A stretch of DNA of 64,000 bases from Pelobium manganitolerans (GCF_003609575.1 NZ_MBTA01000025.1:186001-250000), one strand, 5' to 3'; shown: positions 16,501 to 25,627, counted from the stretch's first letter. The notes: generated by a model from the sequence alone, not told the origin. Translations and numbers: made by a program.

Positions 16501-18204
16501 ATGATCAGGCTGATCTATCTCGTTATATTAACACTTCTTATCAGTGTCACACCGATATTGGCGCAGGAGGAAAGTATTGCAGATACTTTCACCGATATTG
16601 AAAATCTGCAATTTACTCCCATCGAACAGAATGGGGACAGCATTCAAGCGGAAGGCTTAGAATTCACCGAAATCCCAGCGGAAACCGATGAGCCAAAAGA
16701 GAGCGGTAGCGAACCGACACCAACAACACGGAAGGCAAAAGAAACCTCCAGTTCGCTTTGGTCGATTTTTCTGGCTGGCTTACTTGGTGGTTTCGCAGCT
16801 TTTTTAATGCCCTGTATATTCCCTATGCTGCCTCTAACAATCAGCTACTTTACGAAGGCAGCCGAAAACAAAGGAAGAGCTATTGGACGATCGCTGGTAT
16901 ACGGTATTTCCATTGTCGTGATTTACGTAGTATTGGGTTTATTGGTAACAGTGCTTTTTGGTGCTGATGCCCTCAACGCCCTATCCACAAACGGAATTTT
17001 CAACTTCGCATTCTTCCTGCTGTTACTGGTGTTTGCTACTTCCTTCCTTGGAGCATTTGAAATTACCCTTCCAGCATCCTGGGTAAATAAAATGGATGCG
17101 AAGAGCGAGAAAAGCGGATGGATGGGGATCTTTTTTATGGCTGCCACACTGGCCCTGGTATCTTTCTCCTGTACCGGACCAATCATCGGTACGCTATTGG
17201 TGGAAGCTGCTTCCACCGGAACCTTGCTAGCTCCGGCAATTGGAATGTTCGGATTCGCGGTGGCACTAGCTATTCCATTTGTGCTGTTTTCTATGTTCCC
17301 ATCCTGGATGAAGTCCTTGCCTCGTTCGGGTGGATGGCTGAATATGGTGAAAGTGGTACTGGGCTTTCTGGAACTCGCCTTAGCCCTGAAATTCCTGTCG
17401 AATGTAGATCTGGCTTATCATTGGGACTGGTTTGATCGTGAGGTATTTCTTTCCCTTTGGATTGTGATCTTCGGTCTACTTGGACTTTACCTTCTGGGTA
17501 AGCTGAGGTTTTCTCACGACTCAGATAATTCTGTCATCAGCATCCCTCGCCTTAGTTTTGCTATTATGACTCTCTCTTTTACGATCTATATGATCCCTGG
17601 CTTGTGGGGCGCACCTTTGAAAGCAATTTCGGCATTCTTTCCGCCTCAGACTACGCAGGATTTCGATTTGTATACTAATTCGATCTCTTCTGCAGGTATA
17701 CCTTTAGATCAAAAGTCGAAGAGGAAGTACTCCGATATTTTTCATGCACCCCTCAACCTGAATGCTTTTTTCGATTATGAAGAGGGTTTAGCCTATGCAA
17801 AGGAAGTGAACAAGCCTGTGCTTATCGATTTCACCGGACATGCCTGCGTAAATTGCAGAAAGATGGAGTCAACCGTCTGGCCCGAGAAGGAAGTTTTGCG
17901 CAGGCTCCAAAACGACTATGTGTTGATTCAGCTGTATGTGGACGACAAGACCGAGCTACCGTCAAACGAGCAAAGGGTTTCATCTTTCAGCGGTAAAAAA
18001 ATCAAGACAATTGGAAATAAATGGAGTGACTTTCAGGCAAGTCGTTTCAATTCCAATTCTCAGCCTTACTATGTCCTGCTTGACCATGATGGCGAAATGT
18101 TAAATGAGCCTCGTGGTGCAGATTATGATCCTGAGTCATTTGCTGATTTTTTGGATGAGGGTAAAGTCCGATTCGAAGAAAAGAAGCTTACTTTAGTTCA
18201 ATGA
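16501..18204 (+). CDS. dsbD: DsbD-type thiol:disulfide interchange protein (membrane + thioredoxin domains)
   Basis: 567 aa. A signal peptide and acidic linker (to about 80) are followed by about eight membrane segments forming the beta domain, whose redox cysteines lie in LMPCIFPMLPLTISYF and SFSCTGPIIG. The C-terminal gamma thioredoxin-like domain has active site GHACVNCRKME. It moves reducing power from the cytosol across the inner membrane. The alpha domain is encoded separately just upstream. The stop overlaps the next start in ATGA (18201-18204), indicating translational coupling. Confidence 0.92.
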   Translation: MIRLIYLVILTLLISVTPILAQEESIADTFTDIENLQFTPIEQNGDSIQAEGLEFTEIPAETDEPKESGSEPTPTTRKAKETSSSLWSIFLAGLLGGFAAFLMPCIFPMLPLTISYFTKAAENKGRAIGRSLVYGISIVVIYVVLGLLVTVLFGADALNALSTNGIFNFAFFLLLLVFATSFLGAFEITLPASWVNKMDAKSEKSGWMGIFFMAATLALVSFSCTGPIIGTLLVEAASTGTLLAPAIGMFGFAVALAIPFVLFSMFPSWMKSLPRSGGWLNMVKVVLGFLELALALKFLSNVDLAYHWDWFDREVFLSLWIVIFGLLGLYLLGKLRFSHDSDNSVISIPRLSFAIMTLSFTIYMIPGLWGAPLKAISAFFPPQTTQDFDLYTNSISSAGIPLDQKSKRKYSDIFHAPLNLNAFFDYEEGLAYAKEVNKPVLIDFTGHACVNCRKMESTVWPEKEVLRRLQNDYVLIQLYVDDKTELPSNEQRVSSFSGKKIKTIGNKWSDFQASRFNSNSQPYYVLLDHDGEMLNEPRGADYDPESFADFLDEGKVRFEEKKLTLVQ

Positions 18205-18656
18205 AACGATTAAAAGCAAAAGATATACTGTTCGTCGGTCTTCAGCTTTTGCTTTTCATTTTATTTTTTCTGTTGCCATCCCGGCAGGGATGGCAATCTC
18301 CTTCCTGGGTTAAAGTAGCGTTCCTGGTTATAGCGATCATGGGTTTATTGATTGCAGTACTTGCCCTGCTTCAGCTAAGAGGAAATTTAAGTCCATTTCC
18401 CAGGCCGGTATCCCAGGGAACTCTTATTCAAACCGGTTTATACAAAAAGATACGGCATCCCGTATACACTGGACTGCTTCTGTTTTTCTTTGGGTACGCT
18501 ATGTGGGAACCAAGTTTGTTCAAACTCTTTATCGCCTTTCTTTTGCTGCTGTTGTTCTATTTTAAGTCAAGCTACGAAGAGAAATTGCTGCTCGAAAAGT
18601 TTCCTGAATATAGAGAATATCAAAAACGCAGCTACCGATTCTTCCCCTTCCTATAG
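18201..18656 (+). CDS. Isoprenylcysteine methyltransferase-like membrane protein
   Basis: 151 aa integral membrane protein with four or five segments and the ICMT/PEMT methyltransferase signature: GLYKKIRHPVYTGLLLFF and the C-terminal EEKLLLEKFPEYREYQKR. Family members use S-adenosylmethionine to methylate membrane-embedded thiols or lipids; the substrate of the bacterial versions is mostly unknown. It is translationally coupled to dsbD. A role in thiol or metal methylation is speculation. Confidence 0.82.
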   Translation: MKRLKAKDILFVGLQLLLFILFFLLPSRQGWQSPSWVKVAFLVIAIMGLLIAVLALLQLRGNLSPFPRPVSQGTLIQTGLYKKIRHPVYTGLLLFFFGYAMWEPSLFKLFIAFLLLLLFYFKSSYEEKLLLEKFPEYREYQKRSYRFFPFL

Positions 18657-18670
18657 CTAAGCCACACCGG

Positions 18671-18714
18671 GTGACTTTTGTCACAAACTCCAGAAATTCT
18701 AAGCATGACCTTTG
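18671..18714 (+). promoter_or_regulatory. Crp-type operator 2 and -7 box (TauE/SafE gene)
   Basis: GTGACTTTTGTCAC at 18671-18684, identical to operator 1, then 22 bases, then GACCTTTG at 18707-18714. Predicted transcription start near 18718, 15 bases before the ATG at 18733. Confidence 0.87.
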
Positions 18715-18732
18715 TAGTATCAAAACAAAATA

Positions 18733-19527
18733 ATGGAACTACTAGGCTATATTGCATCAGCTTTAATCGGGATCTCACTGGGATTAATAGGCGGCGGTGG
18801 ATCGATCCTGACCGTACCGGTGATGGTTTATCTTTTTGGGGTATCTCCCTTGCTGGCAACTTCTTACTCTCTTTTTATTGTTGGTTCAACCAGTCTTATC
18901 GGATCCGTAAATAATTTTCGTAAAGGGCTAGTGAGTTTGAAAGCGGCTTTATTTTTCGGAGCCGCCTCTGTAATCACTGTATTTGCAACACGGAAATTTC
19001 TTGTTCCGATCATTCCCAGGGAAATAACTACAATAGGCGGATTTACCATTACAGAATCATTCCTCACCATGGTGCTTTTCGGATTACTAATGCTGGTAGC
19101 ATCCATTAGCATGATCCGGGACAAGAGTGGAGCCGGTCCTGAAAAAGAATGCTCCGACTGCATTAAATTTTTCAAACTACTCGGCTATGGTATTAGCATC
19201 GGATTAGTTACCGGCTTGCTTGGTGCCGGAGGTGGTTTTCTGTTAATTCCAGCCCTGGTGTTTCTGATAAAACTGCCAATGAAAAAAGCGGTGGGGACAT
19301 CTTTGGCAATTATTGCCATGAACTCGCTATTCGGTTTTGCCGGAGATTTAGGACACTTTACTATCAACTGGACTTTCCTTTTAACCATTACAGGAATTGC
19401 AGTGGCCGGAATATTTGTAGGCGGCCTATTGAGCAAGAAAATACCGGGAGAAAAGCTTAAAAAAGGCTTTGGCTGGTTTGTTCTGGTAATGGGTATTTAC
19501 ATCATTTTCAGAGAAATAAGCGGATAG
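18733..19527 (+). CDS. TauE/SafE family sulfite/organosulfur exporter
   Basis: 264 aa integral membrane protein of the TauE/SafE (DUF81) family with about eight segments in two homologous halves. Each half begins with the glycine-rich motif: GISLGLIGGGGSILTVPV near the start and GLVTGLLGAGGGFLLIPALV near residue 157. A central CSDCIKFF stretch contains two cysteines. Family members export sulfite, sulfoacetate or related anions. It stands alone under operator 2 and precedes the persulfide-dioxygenase-like gene, so sulfite or thiosulfate export is the likeliest role. Confidence 0.9.
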   Translation: MELLGYIASALIGISLGLIGGGGSILTVPVMVYLFGVSPLLATSYSLFIVGSTSLIGSVNNFRKGLVSLKAALFFGAASVITVFATRKFLVPIIPREITTIGGFTITESFLTMVLFGLLMLVASISMIRDKSGAGPEKECSDCIKFFKLLGYGISIGLVTGLLGAGGGFLLIPALVFLIKLPMKKAVGTSLAIIAMNSLFGFAGDLGHFTINWTFLLTITGIAVAGIFVGGLLSKKIPGEKLKKGFGWFVLVMGIYIIFREISG

Positions 19528-19535
19528 TTCCTTCT

Positions 19536-19579
19536 GTAACAAAAGTCACCGTCCCTGCTTTAGGAGATACCGAAATTTG
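19536..19579 (+). promoter_or_regulatory. Crp-type operator 3 and -7 box (MBL-rhodanese operon)
   Basis: GTAACAAAAGTCAC at 19536-19549 (one mismatch in the left arm), 22 bases, then GAAATTTG at 19572-19579. Predicted start near 19583. It lies directly after the stop of the TauE/SafE gene. Confidence 0.83.
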
Positions 19580-19589
19580 TACTATCAAA

Positions 19590-21032
19590 ATGAAATTAAA
19601 GAATAATAAAGATATGATCCTTGAACAAATTTACACCGGATGTTTAGCACAGGGTGCTTATTACATTCAATCGGGAAACGAAGCTGCGATTATAGATCCA
19701 CTACGGGAAGTCAGTCCATACATAGAAAAAGCTAAGGCAAACGAGGCAATCATCAAGTATGTTTTTGAAACGCATTTCCATGCTGATTTCGTTTCAGGAC
19801 ACGTAGATCTTTCAAAACAAACAGGCGCTCCCATTATCTACGGACCGAATGCCGACCCCAGCTTTGAGGCTTACATTGCCAAGGATAACGAAGAATTTAA
19901 AATTGGGGATATAACCATCAGAGTTCTTCATACTCCCGGCCACACAATGGAATCGACTTCGTATCTTTTGATTGACGAGCAGGGGCAAGAGACTGCTTTG
20001 TTTTCGGGTGATACACTATTTATCGGAGATGTTGGCCGCCCCGACCTGGCACAAAAAGCAGCGGATATGACTCAGGAACAGCTTGCCGGAACTCTTTTCG
20101 ATTCCCTGAGGACTAAAATCATGCCCTTGAATGATGACATCATTGTATATCCTGCCCACGGTGCGGGTTCTGCTTGTGGCAAGAATATGAGTAAGGAAAC
20201 TACTGATACGTTAGGCAATCAGAAGAAAACCAACTATGCGTTAAGGGCAGATATGACCAGAGATGAATTCATTAAGGAGGTTACCCATGGTCTGACTCCT
20301 CCTCCTGCATACTTTCCTTTAAATGTAAAATTGAATAAGGAAGGCTACGAGAGCTTTGAAACCGTATTGAAAAAAGGAACACAGGCTTTAGATCCTGAAG
20401 CTTTTGAGGCAGCAGCGAATGAAACCGGAGCCCTGCTTCTAGATACTCGTGATCCTCAGACATTCGCGAAAGGTTTTGTACCGAATTCAATCAATATAGG
20501 GATTGATGGAAGTTTCGCTCCATGGGTTGGGACTTTAATTCCGGATATTCAGCAAGAACTATTAGTGATCACGGATGAAGGCCGGGAAGAAGAAGTTATA
20601 ACCCGTTTGGCCCGCGTTGGTTATGACAATGCCTTAGGATATCTGAAAGGCGGCATCGAAGCCTGGAAAGCAGCCGGAAAAGAAGTGGATCAGATTGAGT
20701 CGATCACTCCTGAGGAGCTGGCTGACAGAGTAGCAAATGGTAAGGAAGTGAATATCCTGGATGTGCGGAAAAATACAGAGCATTATTCAGAGCATCTGAT
20801 CAATTCAGAAAACGCGGCTCTTGATTACATCAATGACGCAATGACTCAAGTGGATAAAAATAAGCCCTACTATGTGCATTGTGCAGGTGGATATCGCTCC
20901 ATGATCTTCAACTCGATACTTCGTGCACGTGGCTTTGATAATCTTATAGACATCAAAGGCGGATTTAAAGCGCTGAAAGAATCAGGAAAATTTGAAATTA
21001 GTCCTTATGTATGTCCAAGTACAATGGCCTAA
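19590..21032 (+). CDS. MBL-fold hydrolase with two rhodanese domains (persulfide dioxygenase-like)
   Basis: 480 aa. A metallo-beta-lactamase domain (about 10-240) of the ETHE1/glyoxalase II group has metal ligands in ETHFHADFVSGH, HTPGHT and FSGDTLFIGDVGRPDL. It is followed by two rhodanese domains: the first lacks the catalytic cysteine (LLLDTRDPQTF ... LVITDEG), the second has it in YYVHCAGGYRSM. Such proteins oxidise or transfer sulfane sulfur from persulfides. The predicted transcript starts near 19583, leaving only 7 bases before this ATG; the ATG at 19614 (MILEQIYTGCLAQ) matches the usual N-terminus better and may be the true start. It heads a long operon to 24896. Confidence 0.9.
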   Translation: MKLKNNKDMILEQIYTGCLAQGAYYIQSGNEAAIIDPLREVSPYIEKAKANEAIIKYVFETHFHADFVSGHVDLSKQTGAPIIYGPNADPSFEAYIAKDNEEFKIGDITIRVLHTPGHTMESTSYLLIDEQGQETALFSGDTLFIGDVGRPDLAQKAADMTQEQLAGTLFDSLRTKIMPLNDDIIVYPAHGAGSACGKNMSKETTDTLGNQKKTNYALRADMTRDEFIKEVTHGLTPPPAYFPLNVKLNKEGYESFETVLKKGTQALDPEAFEAAANETGALLLDTRDPQTFAKGFVPNSINIGIDGSFAPWVGTLIPDIQQELLVITDEGREEEVITRLARVGYDNALGYLKGGIEAWKAAGKEVDQIESITPEELADRVANGKEVNILDVRKNTEHYSEHLINSENAALDYINDAMTQVDKNKPYYVHCAGGYRSMIFNSILRARGFDNLIDIKGGFKALKESGKFEISPYVCPSTMA

Positions 21033-21067
21033 GCATAAAAATCTATTAATCATTAAAAAGCACAATC

Positions 21068-21388
21068 ATGTTTAACAGCATTTTTTCAAAGAAAGAAAAC
21101 GATTTAGACGGAAAGAATTTCAAACAGAAGTTTGAAACAACAGATAAAGCAGAGCTGATTGACGTACGTACTCCGGGAGAGTTCTCCTCTGGTAGTATTC
21201 CCGGAGCAAAGAACCTCGATTTGATGGCTCCTGATTTTCAAAGCCGGGTTCAAAAGCTCGATAAAGACAAAACTTACTTCCTGTATTGCCGTAGTGGCAA
21301 CAGGAGCGGAAGCGCGGCATCGCTTTTTGAGAAGCTTGGATTAAAATCTTACAATTTAGTTGGTGGAATTGGAGCGTGGCCACGATAA
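21068..21388 (+). CDS. Single-domain rhodanese
   Basis: 106 aa cytosolic rhodanese. The structural motif is LIDVRTPGEFSSGSIPGA and the active-site loop is FLYCRSGNRSGSAA with the catalytic cysteine; it ends in GGIGAWPR, typical of small sulfurtransferases. It would carry sulfane sulfur between the enzymes encoded around it. It is 35 bases downstream of the MBL-rhodanese gene, in the same operon. Confidence 0.9.
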   Translation: MFNSIFSKKENDLDGKNFKQKFETTDKAELIDVRTPGEFSSGSIPGAKNLDLMAPDFQSRVQKLDKDKTYFLYCRSGNRSGSAASLFEKLGLKSYNLVGGIGAWPR

Positions 21389-21417
21389 GGGCGACCTCTT
21401 TTATCAATAAAACAATG

Positions 21418-22251
21418 ATGGAAACTCTAAATATTCTAATTCCTACCGATTTTTCTGAAGTGAGTTCCCTGGCTATAGAAATGGCGCAGGTGCTTGAAAG
21501 AAAAATCCCGATCCAGATTCATATGCTTCATGTGATGCAGGTGAACGATTCTGATTCCGACTATCTTGAAGGTCGCTCTGATGCTGTGCTGGAGAGCAAG
21601 AAGTTGGAAGCCTTAAATAAGTTTGAAGCATTGAAAAGCCGCGGGGCGAAATTCGAAGCGCATATACGTGTAGGGAAACTGACAGACCAGATCAATCTGG
21701 CCACTGCTGAACTGGGAGCTGACCTGGTATTAATGGGCACTAAGGGTTCTGATGGATTTATGGAAATGATTTCCGGATCGGAAGCACAGCACGTGGCCCG
21801 CTATTTACAGGTTCCTGTTCTGACAATACGTCCGGGAACACCGATGCTTGACCTGAAAAACATCCTTTTAGTTGCTGACTTTGAGCAGTTTGGAAAAGGC
21901 ATTCAGATCGAGACCATTAAGAAACTGGCAAAGGCTTTTGACAGCACCATCCACCTGCTCCAAATCCTGACCGAAGGTGAGGAAAAATATGCGGATGAAA
22001 TTGAAGCGCAGATGAAGTTTTTCGCCGAGGAACATCAGTTGGAAAAATATGAGACACATCTGTACCGCGACAGAAAAGTTACCGATGGTGTCAGAAATTT
22101 TAACCGCGAGGCCGAGATGGATCTGGTATGTATCAGAACTAACGCCCGTAAAGGGATTAATCATCTATTGTTTGGCAGTATTGCCGAACGTTTGGTGAAT
22201 CATTGCATCAAACCTTTATTGACATTTCAAATAAAAAAACAACATGCTTGA
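21418..22251 (+). CDS. Universal stress protein, two domains
   Basis: 277 aa with tandem UspA domains. The first (NILIPTDFSEVSSLAIEMA ... GADLVLMGTKGSDG) ends in a nucleotide-binding-like loop, SGSEAQHVARYLQVPVL. The second begins at NILLVADFEQF and ends FGSIAERLVNHCIKPLL. The start at 21418 was preferred over the upstream 21376, which would overlap the rhodanese gene. It overlaps the following YeeE start by 8 bases. It may buffer sulfur stress; the ligand is not identifiable. Confidence 0.85.
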   Translation: METLNILIPTDFSEVSSLAIEMAQVLERKIPIQIHMLHVMQVNDSDSDYLEGRSDAVLESKKLEALNKFEALKSRGAKFEAHIRVGKLTDQINLATAELGADLVLMGTKGSDGFMEMISGSEAQHVARYLQVPVLTIRPGTPMLDLKNILLVADFEQFGKGIQIETIKKLAKAFDSTIHLLQILTEGEEKYADEIEAQMKFFAEEHQLEKYETHLYRDRKVTDGVRNFNREAEMDLVCIRTNARKGINHLLFGSIAERLVNHCIKPLLTFQIKKQHA

Positions 22252-22801
22252 ACTACTTAGACAGCCCTGGCCCTGGTATATTTCGGGAGCGGCTATTGCT
22301 TTCATCATGGTATTGCTTCTATTTTTCGGCAAATCATTCGGTGTATCGGCAAACCTGCGCACCATGTGTACTATCGCTGGTGCCGGAAAAAAAGTAAAGT
22401 TCTTCGACTTCGACTGGAGAACTCAAAAATGGAACCTCCTCTTCCTGTTCGGATCTGTGCTGGGAGGCCTTGTGGCCTCAACCATTCTTCAGAACGAGGA
22501 GCCGCTTCGCCTGTCAGCAGCTACGATCGAAGATCTGAAAAGCCTGGGGATAGCCTTCGACGGCGGATTAAACCCTTCGCAGCTTTTTACGGCAGATGTT
22601 CTTACATCCCCGAAAGGGATATTGGTTTTACTCATTGGCGGAGTACTGGTAGGCTTCGGAGCCCGGTATGCGGGAGGATGTACCTCCGGACATGCGATCA
22701 GTGGTCTTTCCAATATGCAGCTCCCTTCTCTCATAGCAGTGATCGGATTTTTTATAGGTGGTTTGGTAATGACTCATTTACTACTCCCATTAATATTTTA
22801 A
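22244..22801 (+). CDS. YeeE/YedE-type sulfur transporter, first half
   Basis: 185 aa membrane protein, about five segments, YeeE/YedE (DUF395) family. The conserved cysteine signature is GFGARYAGGCTSGHAISGLS; in structurally studied YeeE this kind of cysteine relays thiosulfate. A partner half is encoded immediately downstream, and the two together would make a complete transporter for thiosulfate or another sulfur anion. It overlaps the preceding gene by 8 bases. Confidence 0.88.
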   Translation: MLELLRQPWPWYISGAAIAFIMVLLLFFGKSFGVSANLRTMCTIAGAGKKVKFFDFDWRTQKWNLLFLFGSVLGGLVASTILQNEEPLRLSAATIEDLKSLGIAFDGGLNPSQLFTADVLTSPKGILVLLIGGVLVGFGARYAGGCTSGHAISGLSNMQLPSLIAVIGFFIGGLVMTHLLLPLIF

Positions 22802-22810
22802 GAGATAAAG

Positions 22811-23224
22811 ATGAAAGGATTAAAATATATTTTAACCGGACTGGTCTTCGGCGTAATCATGGCCAAGTCTGAAGCCATTTCATGGTACCGTATCCAGGAG
22901 ATGTTCCGTTTCCAATCGTTCCACATGTACGGAATTATCGGAACGGCTGTGGTACTTGGGGTGTTGGCTGTGTTTCTCATCAAAAAATTCCGAATGAAAG
23001 ACACTCAAGGCAATCCAATTACCTTTCAGGATAAAGATAAAAGCTGGCCGAGGTATATTATCGGAGGCTCAATCTTCGGCCTAGGCTGGGCCTTAACGGG
23101 AGCATGTCCCGGCCCGATGTTCGTAAATATCGGTTACGGCTATTTGGCAATGATCATCGTCGTGATCGGAGCCCTTTCGGGTACTTATTTATATGGGTTA
23201 ATTAAAGACAAACTACCTCACTGA
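22811..23224 (+). CDS. YeeE/YedE-type sulfur transporter, second half (DUF6691)
   Basis: 137 aa membrane protein, four segments. It carries the second conserved cysteine motif, GLGWALTGACPGPMFVNIGYG. In many Bacteroidota and Proteobacteria the two YeeE halves are encoded as adjacent genes beside MBL-rhodanese genes, as here. The stop overlaps the start of the next gene (TGATG at 23222-23226). Confidence 0.88.
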   Translation: MKGLKYILTGLVFGVIMAKSEAISWYRIQEMFRFQSFHMYGIIGTAVVLGVLAVFLIKKFRMKDTQGNPITFQDKDKSWPRYIIGGSIFGLGWALTGACPGPMFVNIGYGYLAMIIVVIGALSGTYLYGLIKDKLPH

Positions 23225-23676
23225 TGCAGAAGACAACATTAATTACATTTGTTCTCACCCTATTTGTAGCGTTTACGTCCTGGGCGCAATTTCCAGCGAA
23301 GCCACAATTGGTAAAGGATCCCTGGACTAGAACTGACTTGATGGCCCCCGCTTCGCTGGCGGCTATGATAAAAAATCCGAAAGGTTCAAAACCGCTTATC
23401 TTCAATATAGGCGTGGTTGAGAATATCAAAGGGGCAAGAAATATGGGTGGTGCTAGCGAAAAGGAAAATCTGGACCGGTTTAAGAAGGCTTTATCAAGCA
23501 TTCCAAAAGCTTCAACGGTAGTTGTTTATTGTGGCTGTTGTCCGTTTGACCGTTGTCCGAACATCCGTCCGGCCTTTACCGCCTTGAAAGCTGCCGGATT
23601 CAAGAATGGGAAGCTTCTAAATTTAGCAACCAATATTAAAGTCGACTGGATCAATAAGGGCTACCCTGTAGAATGA
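23224..23676 (+). CDS. Secreted rhodanese-like protein with extra cysteines
   Basis: 150 aa with a signal peptide (cleavage after AFTSWAQ), so periplasmic. The rhodanese fold is recognisable from the N-terminal LIFNIG strand and the active-site loop, which reads VVYCGCCPFDRCPNIRPAF: four cysteines where ordinary rhodaneses have one. This looks like a specialised sulfurtransferase or sulfane-sulfur/metal-binding variant, working next to the YeeE pair. Overlaps both neighbours by 1-4 bases. Confidence 0.8.
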   Translation: MQKTTLITFVLTLFVAFTSWAQFPAKPQLVKDPWTRTDLMAPASLAAMIKNPKGSKPLIFNIGVVENIKGARNMGGASEKENLDRFKKALSSIPKASTVVVYCGCCPFDRCPNIRPAFTALKAAGFKNGKLLNLATNIKVDWINKGYPVE

Positions 23677-24896
23677 GCAGTAAAATCCAACTGGGGCTCC
23701 GGCAGAACTGGAAGCAGTTCACGCTTCTTATAATCATAAATGCCTTTGTTGGGGGAATGATCGGTCTTGAACGTTCGATCCTACCCGAGTTAGCGCGGGA
23801 AGAATTTGGGATTGTAGCTAAATCCGCACTTCTTTCTTTCATTGTTGTTTTCGGTTTTACAAAGGCTATAGCAAATTACTTTGCAGGAGCACTTGCAAAT
23901 ACTGTTGGCCGGAGAAAGCTCCTGATCTACGGATGGCTTTTTGCCATCCCCGTGCCGATCATACTTATCTTCGCTGAAAGTTGGACCTGGGTAGTTGCTT
24001 CTAATGTGCTCCTGGGGATAAGTCAGGGATTAACCTGGTCATCCACCGTGGTGATGAAGATCGACCTGGTAGGAGAAAAGAACCGGGGACTGGCTATGGG
24101 ACTTAACGAGTTTGCTGGTTATCTTGCTGTCGCGCTGGTAGCTCTTCTAACCGGTTTTATTGCTTCTGAATATGGCCTCAGACCCTATCCTTTTTATATC
24201 GGAATTGCTATTTCCACTCTGGGCCTTGCTGGCAGTATTTTTTTGATCAGAGACACCAGGGGCTTCGTCTTAACAGAAAAAAAGACATCAACCATAAAAC
24301 CGCTTGACAAAGTTTTTCTTGACACAAGCCTTCGTCATCCAAATTTATCATCAATTACGCAGGCAGGTTTAGTTAATAATTTAAACGATGGAATGGTCTG
24401 GGGGCTGCTTCCTCTTCTTTTAAGTAATCATGGATATGGACTGAAGGAGATAGGGATGATTGTTTCGATCTATCCTGCAGTATGGGGACTAGGGCAGCTT
24501 TTTACCGGTAGACTTGCTGATAGAATAAATAAAAAGACACTGCTATTTTGGGGCATGTTTGCCCAGGGCTTAGCTCTGTTGCTGTTAATCCCTGCATTCG
24601 AGTTGACTCATTACGTGCTTATCTCAGTAGTTTTAGGGATAGGAACTGCTGTGGTATATCCAACCTTTCTGGCCGCTATTGCAGATGAAACGAGGCCCGA
24701 ACAAAGGGCTGAAAGTCTTGGTATTTTCAGGCTATGGAGAGATTCCGGCTATGCTTTTGGTGCAATCCTTTCAGGAATCCTTGCAGATACTTTCGGTCTT
24801 TCCACGGCTATCGCAGCAATCGGTGGGTTAACTATTTTATCATCCCTGGTTGTGCAGCTTAGGATGATCCCCGGACAAAAGAAAGGGAGGTCATAG
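23673..24896 (+). CDS. MFS transporter
   Basis: 407 aa, twelve predicted membrane segments, major facilitator superfamily. Typical loops are seen: GALANTVGRRKLLIYG between helices 2 and 3, and GRLADRINKKTLLFWG at the equivalent place in the second half. It is translationally coupled to the secreted rhodanese (ATGA at 23673) and is the last gene of the operon from 19590. The substrate is unknown; a sulfur compound or small organic acid is a guess from context. Confidence 0.87.
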   Translation: MSSKIQLGLRQNWKQFTLLIIINAFVGGMIGLERSILPELAREEFGIVAKSALLSFIVVFGFTKAIANYFAGALANTVGRRKLLIYGWLFAIPVPIILIFAESWTWVVASNVLLGISQGLTWSSTVVMKIDLVGEKNRGLAMGLNEFAGYLAVALVALLTGFIASEYGLRPYPFYIGIAISTLGLAGSIFLIRDTRGFVLTEKKTSTIKPLDKVFLDTSLRHPNLSSITQAGLVNNLNDGMVWGLLPLLLSNHGYGLKEIGMIVSIYPAVWGLGQLFTGRLADRINKKTLLFWGMFAQGLALLLLIPAFELTHYVLISVVLGIGTAVVYPTFLAAIADETRPEQRAESLGIFRLWRDSGYAFGAILSGILADTFGLSTAIAAIGGLTILSSLVVQLRMIPGQKKGRS

Positions 24897-24905
24897 CGCA
24901 AAATA

Positions 24906-25106
24906 TCATTCAGTCTTCCTTTCCTTTTTAAACGTATTACCCAGTAAACCACCCATCAATGCCCCGTACAAAGTGCTGTTTACGGGACTGGAAGTAATTG
25001 CGCAGGTGCCGCTTACACAGCCCACATAATTCCAATATAGAAATCCTGCTAACATCCCAAGTACAATTCCTAAAACTATCCCTGTGTTTCTTTTTGAAAA
25101 TTCCAT
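24906..25106 (-). CDS. DUF6132 small membrane protein
   Basis: 66 aa with two hydrophobic segments around the motif YWNYVGCVSGTCAITSSP, which matches the DUF6132 family (GC-x-x-GTC-x-ITS). These two-TM proteins regularly accompany rhodanese and YeeE genes in Bacteroidota. The start at 25106 (MEFSKRN) is preferred over 25115 because a perfect minus-strand -7 box (TAGCTTTG, 25124-25131) lies exactly 22 bases from operator 4, putting the transcription start near 25120. Confidence 0.75.
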   Translation of the reverse strand: MEFSKRNTGIVLGIVLGMLAGFLYWNYVGCVSGTCAITSSPVNSTLYGALMGGLLGNTFKKERKTE

Positions 25107-25123
25107 AGTCCACAAATTTCTTA

Positions 25124-25197
25124 CAAAGCTAATTTCGGTAACGTGAATGTTCGGTAACTTTTGTCACCAAAGACGCTTTATCAACTCCTTACTTTTG
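25124..25197. promoter_or_regulatory. Crp-type operator 4 with divergent -7 boxes
   Basis: The operator GTAACTTTTGTCAC (25154-25167) has a -7 box on each side at exactly 22 bases: TACTTTTG at 25190-25197 (plus) and TAGCTTTG read on the minus strand at 25124-25131. It would drive the DUF6132 gene leftward and the DUF983 gene rightward from one regulator site. Confidence 0.87.
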
Positions 25198-25261
25198 TAT
25201 TAGTCGGGCAACTTTTACGAGCCCGGTAAATGTTAGTGTAAAACCTTAAGAAGTGATAGTG

Positions 25262-25627
25262 ATGACTAAGATATCAGCTGGGATTAATGAAAAATGTCCA
25301 CGGTGTAGAAAGGGTGATATTTACAAGAACTCAATATTTAGTTGGAAGTACGCTGCTATGCACGAAAGATGCCCATACTGTAATCAAAAATATGAGATAG
25401 AACCGGGTTTCTTTTACGCTGCGATGTACGTCAGTTACGCATTTACGGTAGCGGAACTAGTGATAGCAGGCATAGCCGCCTTTTATACTGTTGGAGAAAG
25501 TAATTTATGGCTTTTAATGGCAATTACCATCTCACCCGTTATCTTACTCATGACAATCAATTTTAGGTATTCAAGGACGATATTACTTCATTACTTGTCA
25601 CCAATTAAATATCAAAAGGATCTCTAA
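25262..25627 (+). CDS. DUF983 membrane protein with zinc-ribbon-like N-terminus
   Basis: 121 aa. The N-terminus has two CXXC pairs (EKCPRCRKGDIYKN and ERCPYCNQKYEIEPG) followed by two membrane segments, the DUF983 arrangement. Function unknown; the cysteine pairs could bind zinc. A GTG at 25253 is in frame upstream, but the ATG at 25262 is the better start. The leader from the predicted start near 25201 is about 60 bases. It ends in a terminator that overlaps its stop. Confidence 0.82.
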   Translation: MTKISAGINEKCPRCRKGDIYKNSIFSWKYAAMHERCPYCNQKYEIEPGFFYAAMYVSYAFTVAELVIAGIAAFYTVGESNLWLLMAITISPVILLMTINFRYSRTILLHYLSPIKYQKDL

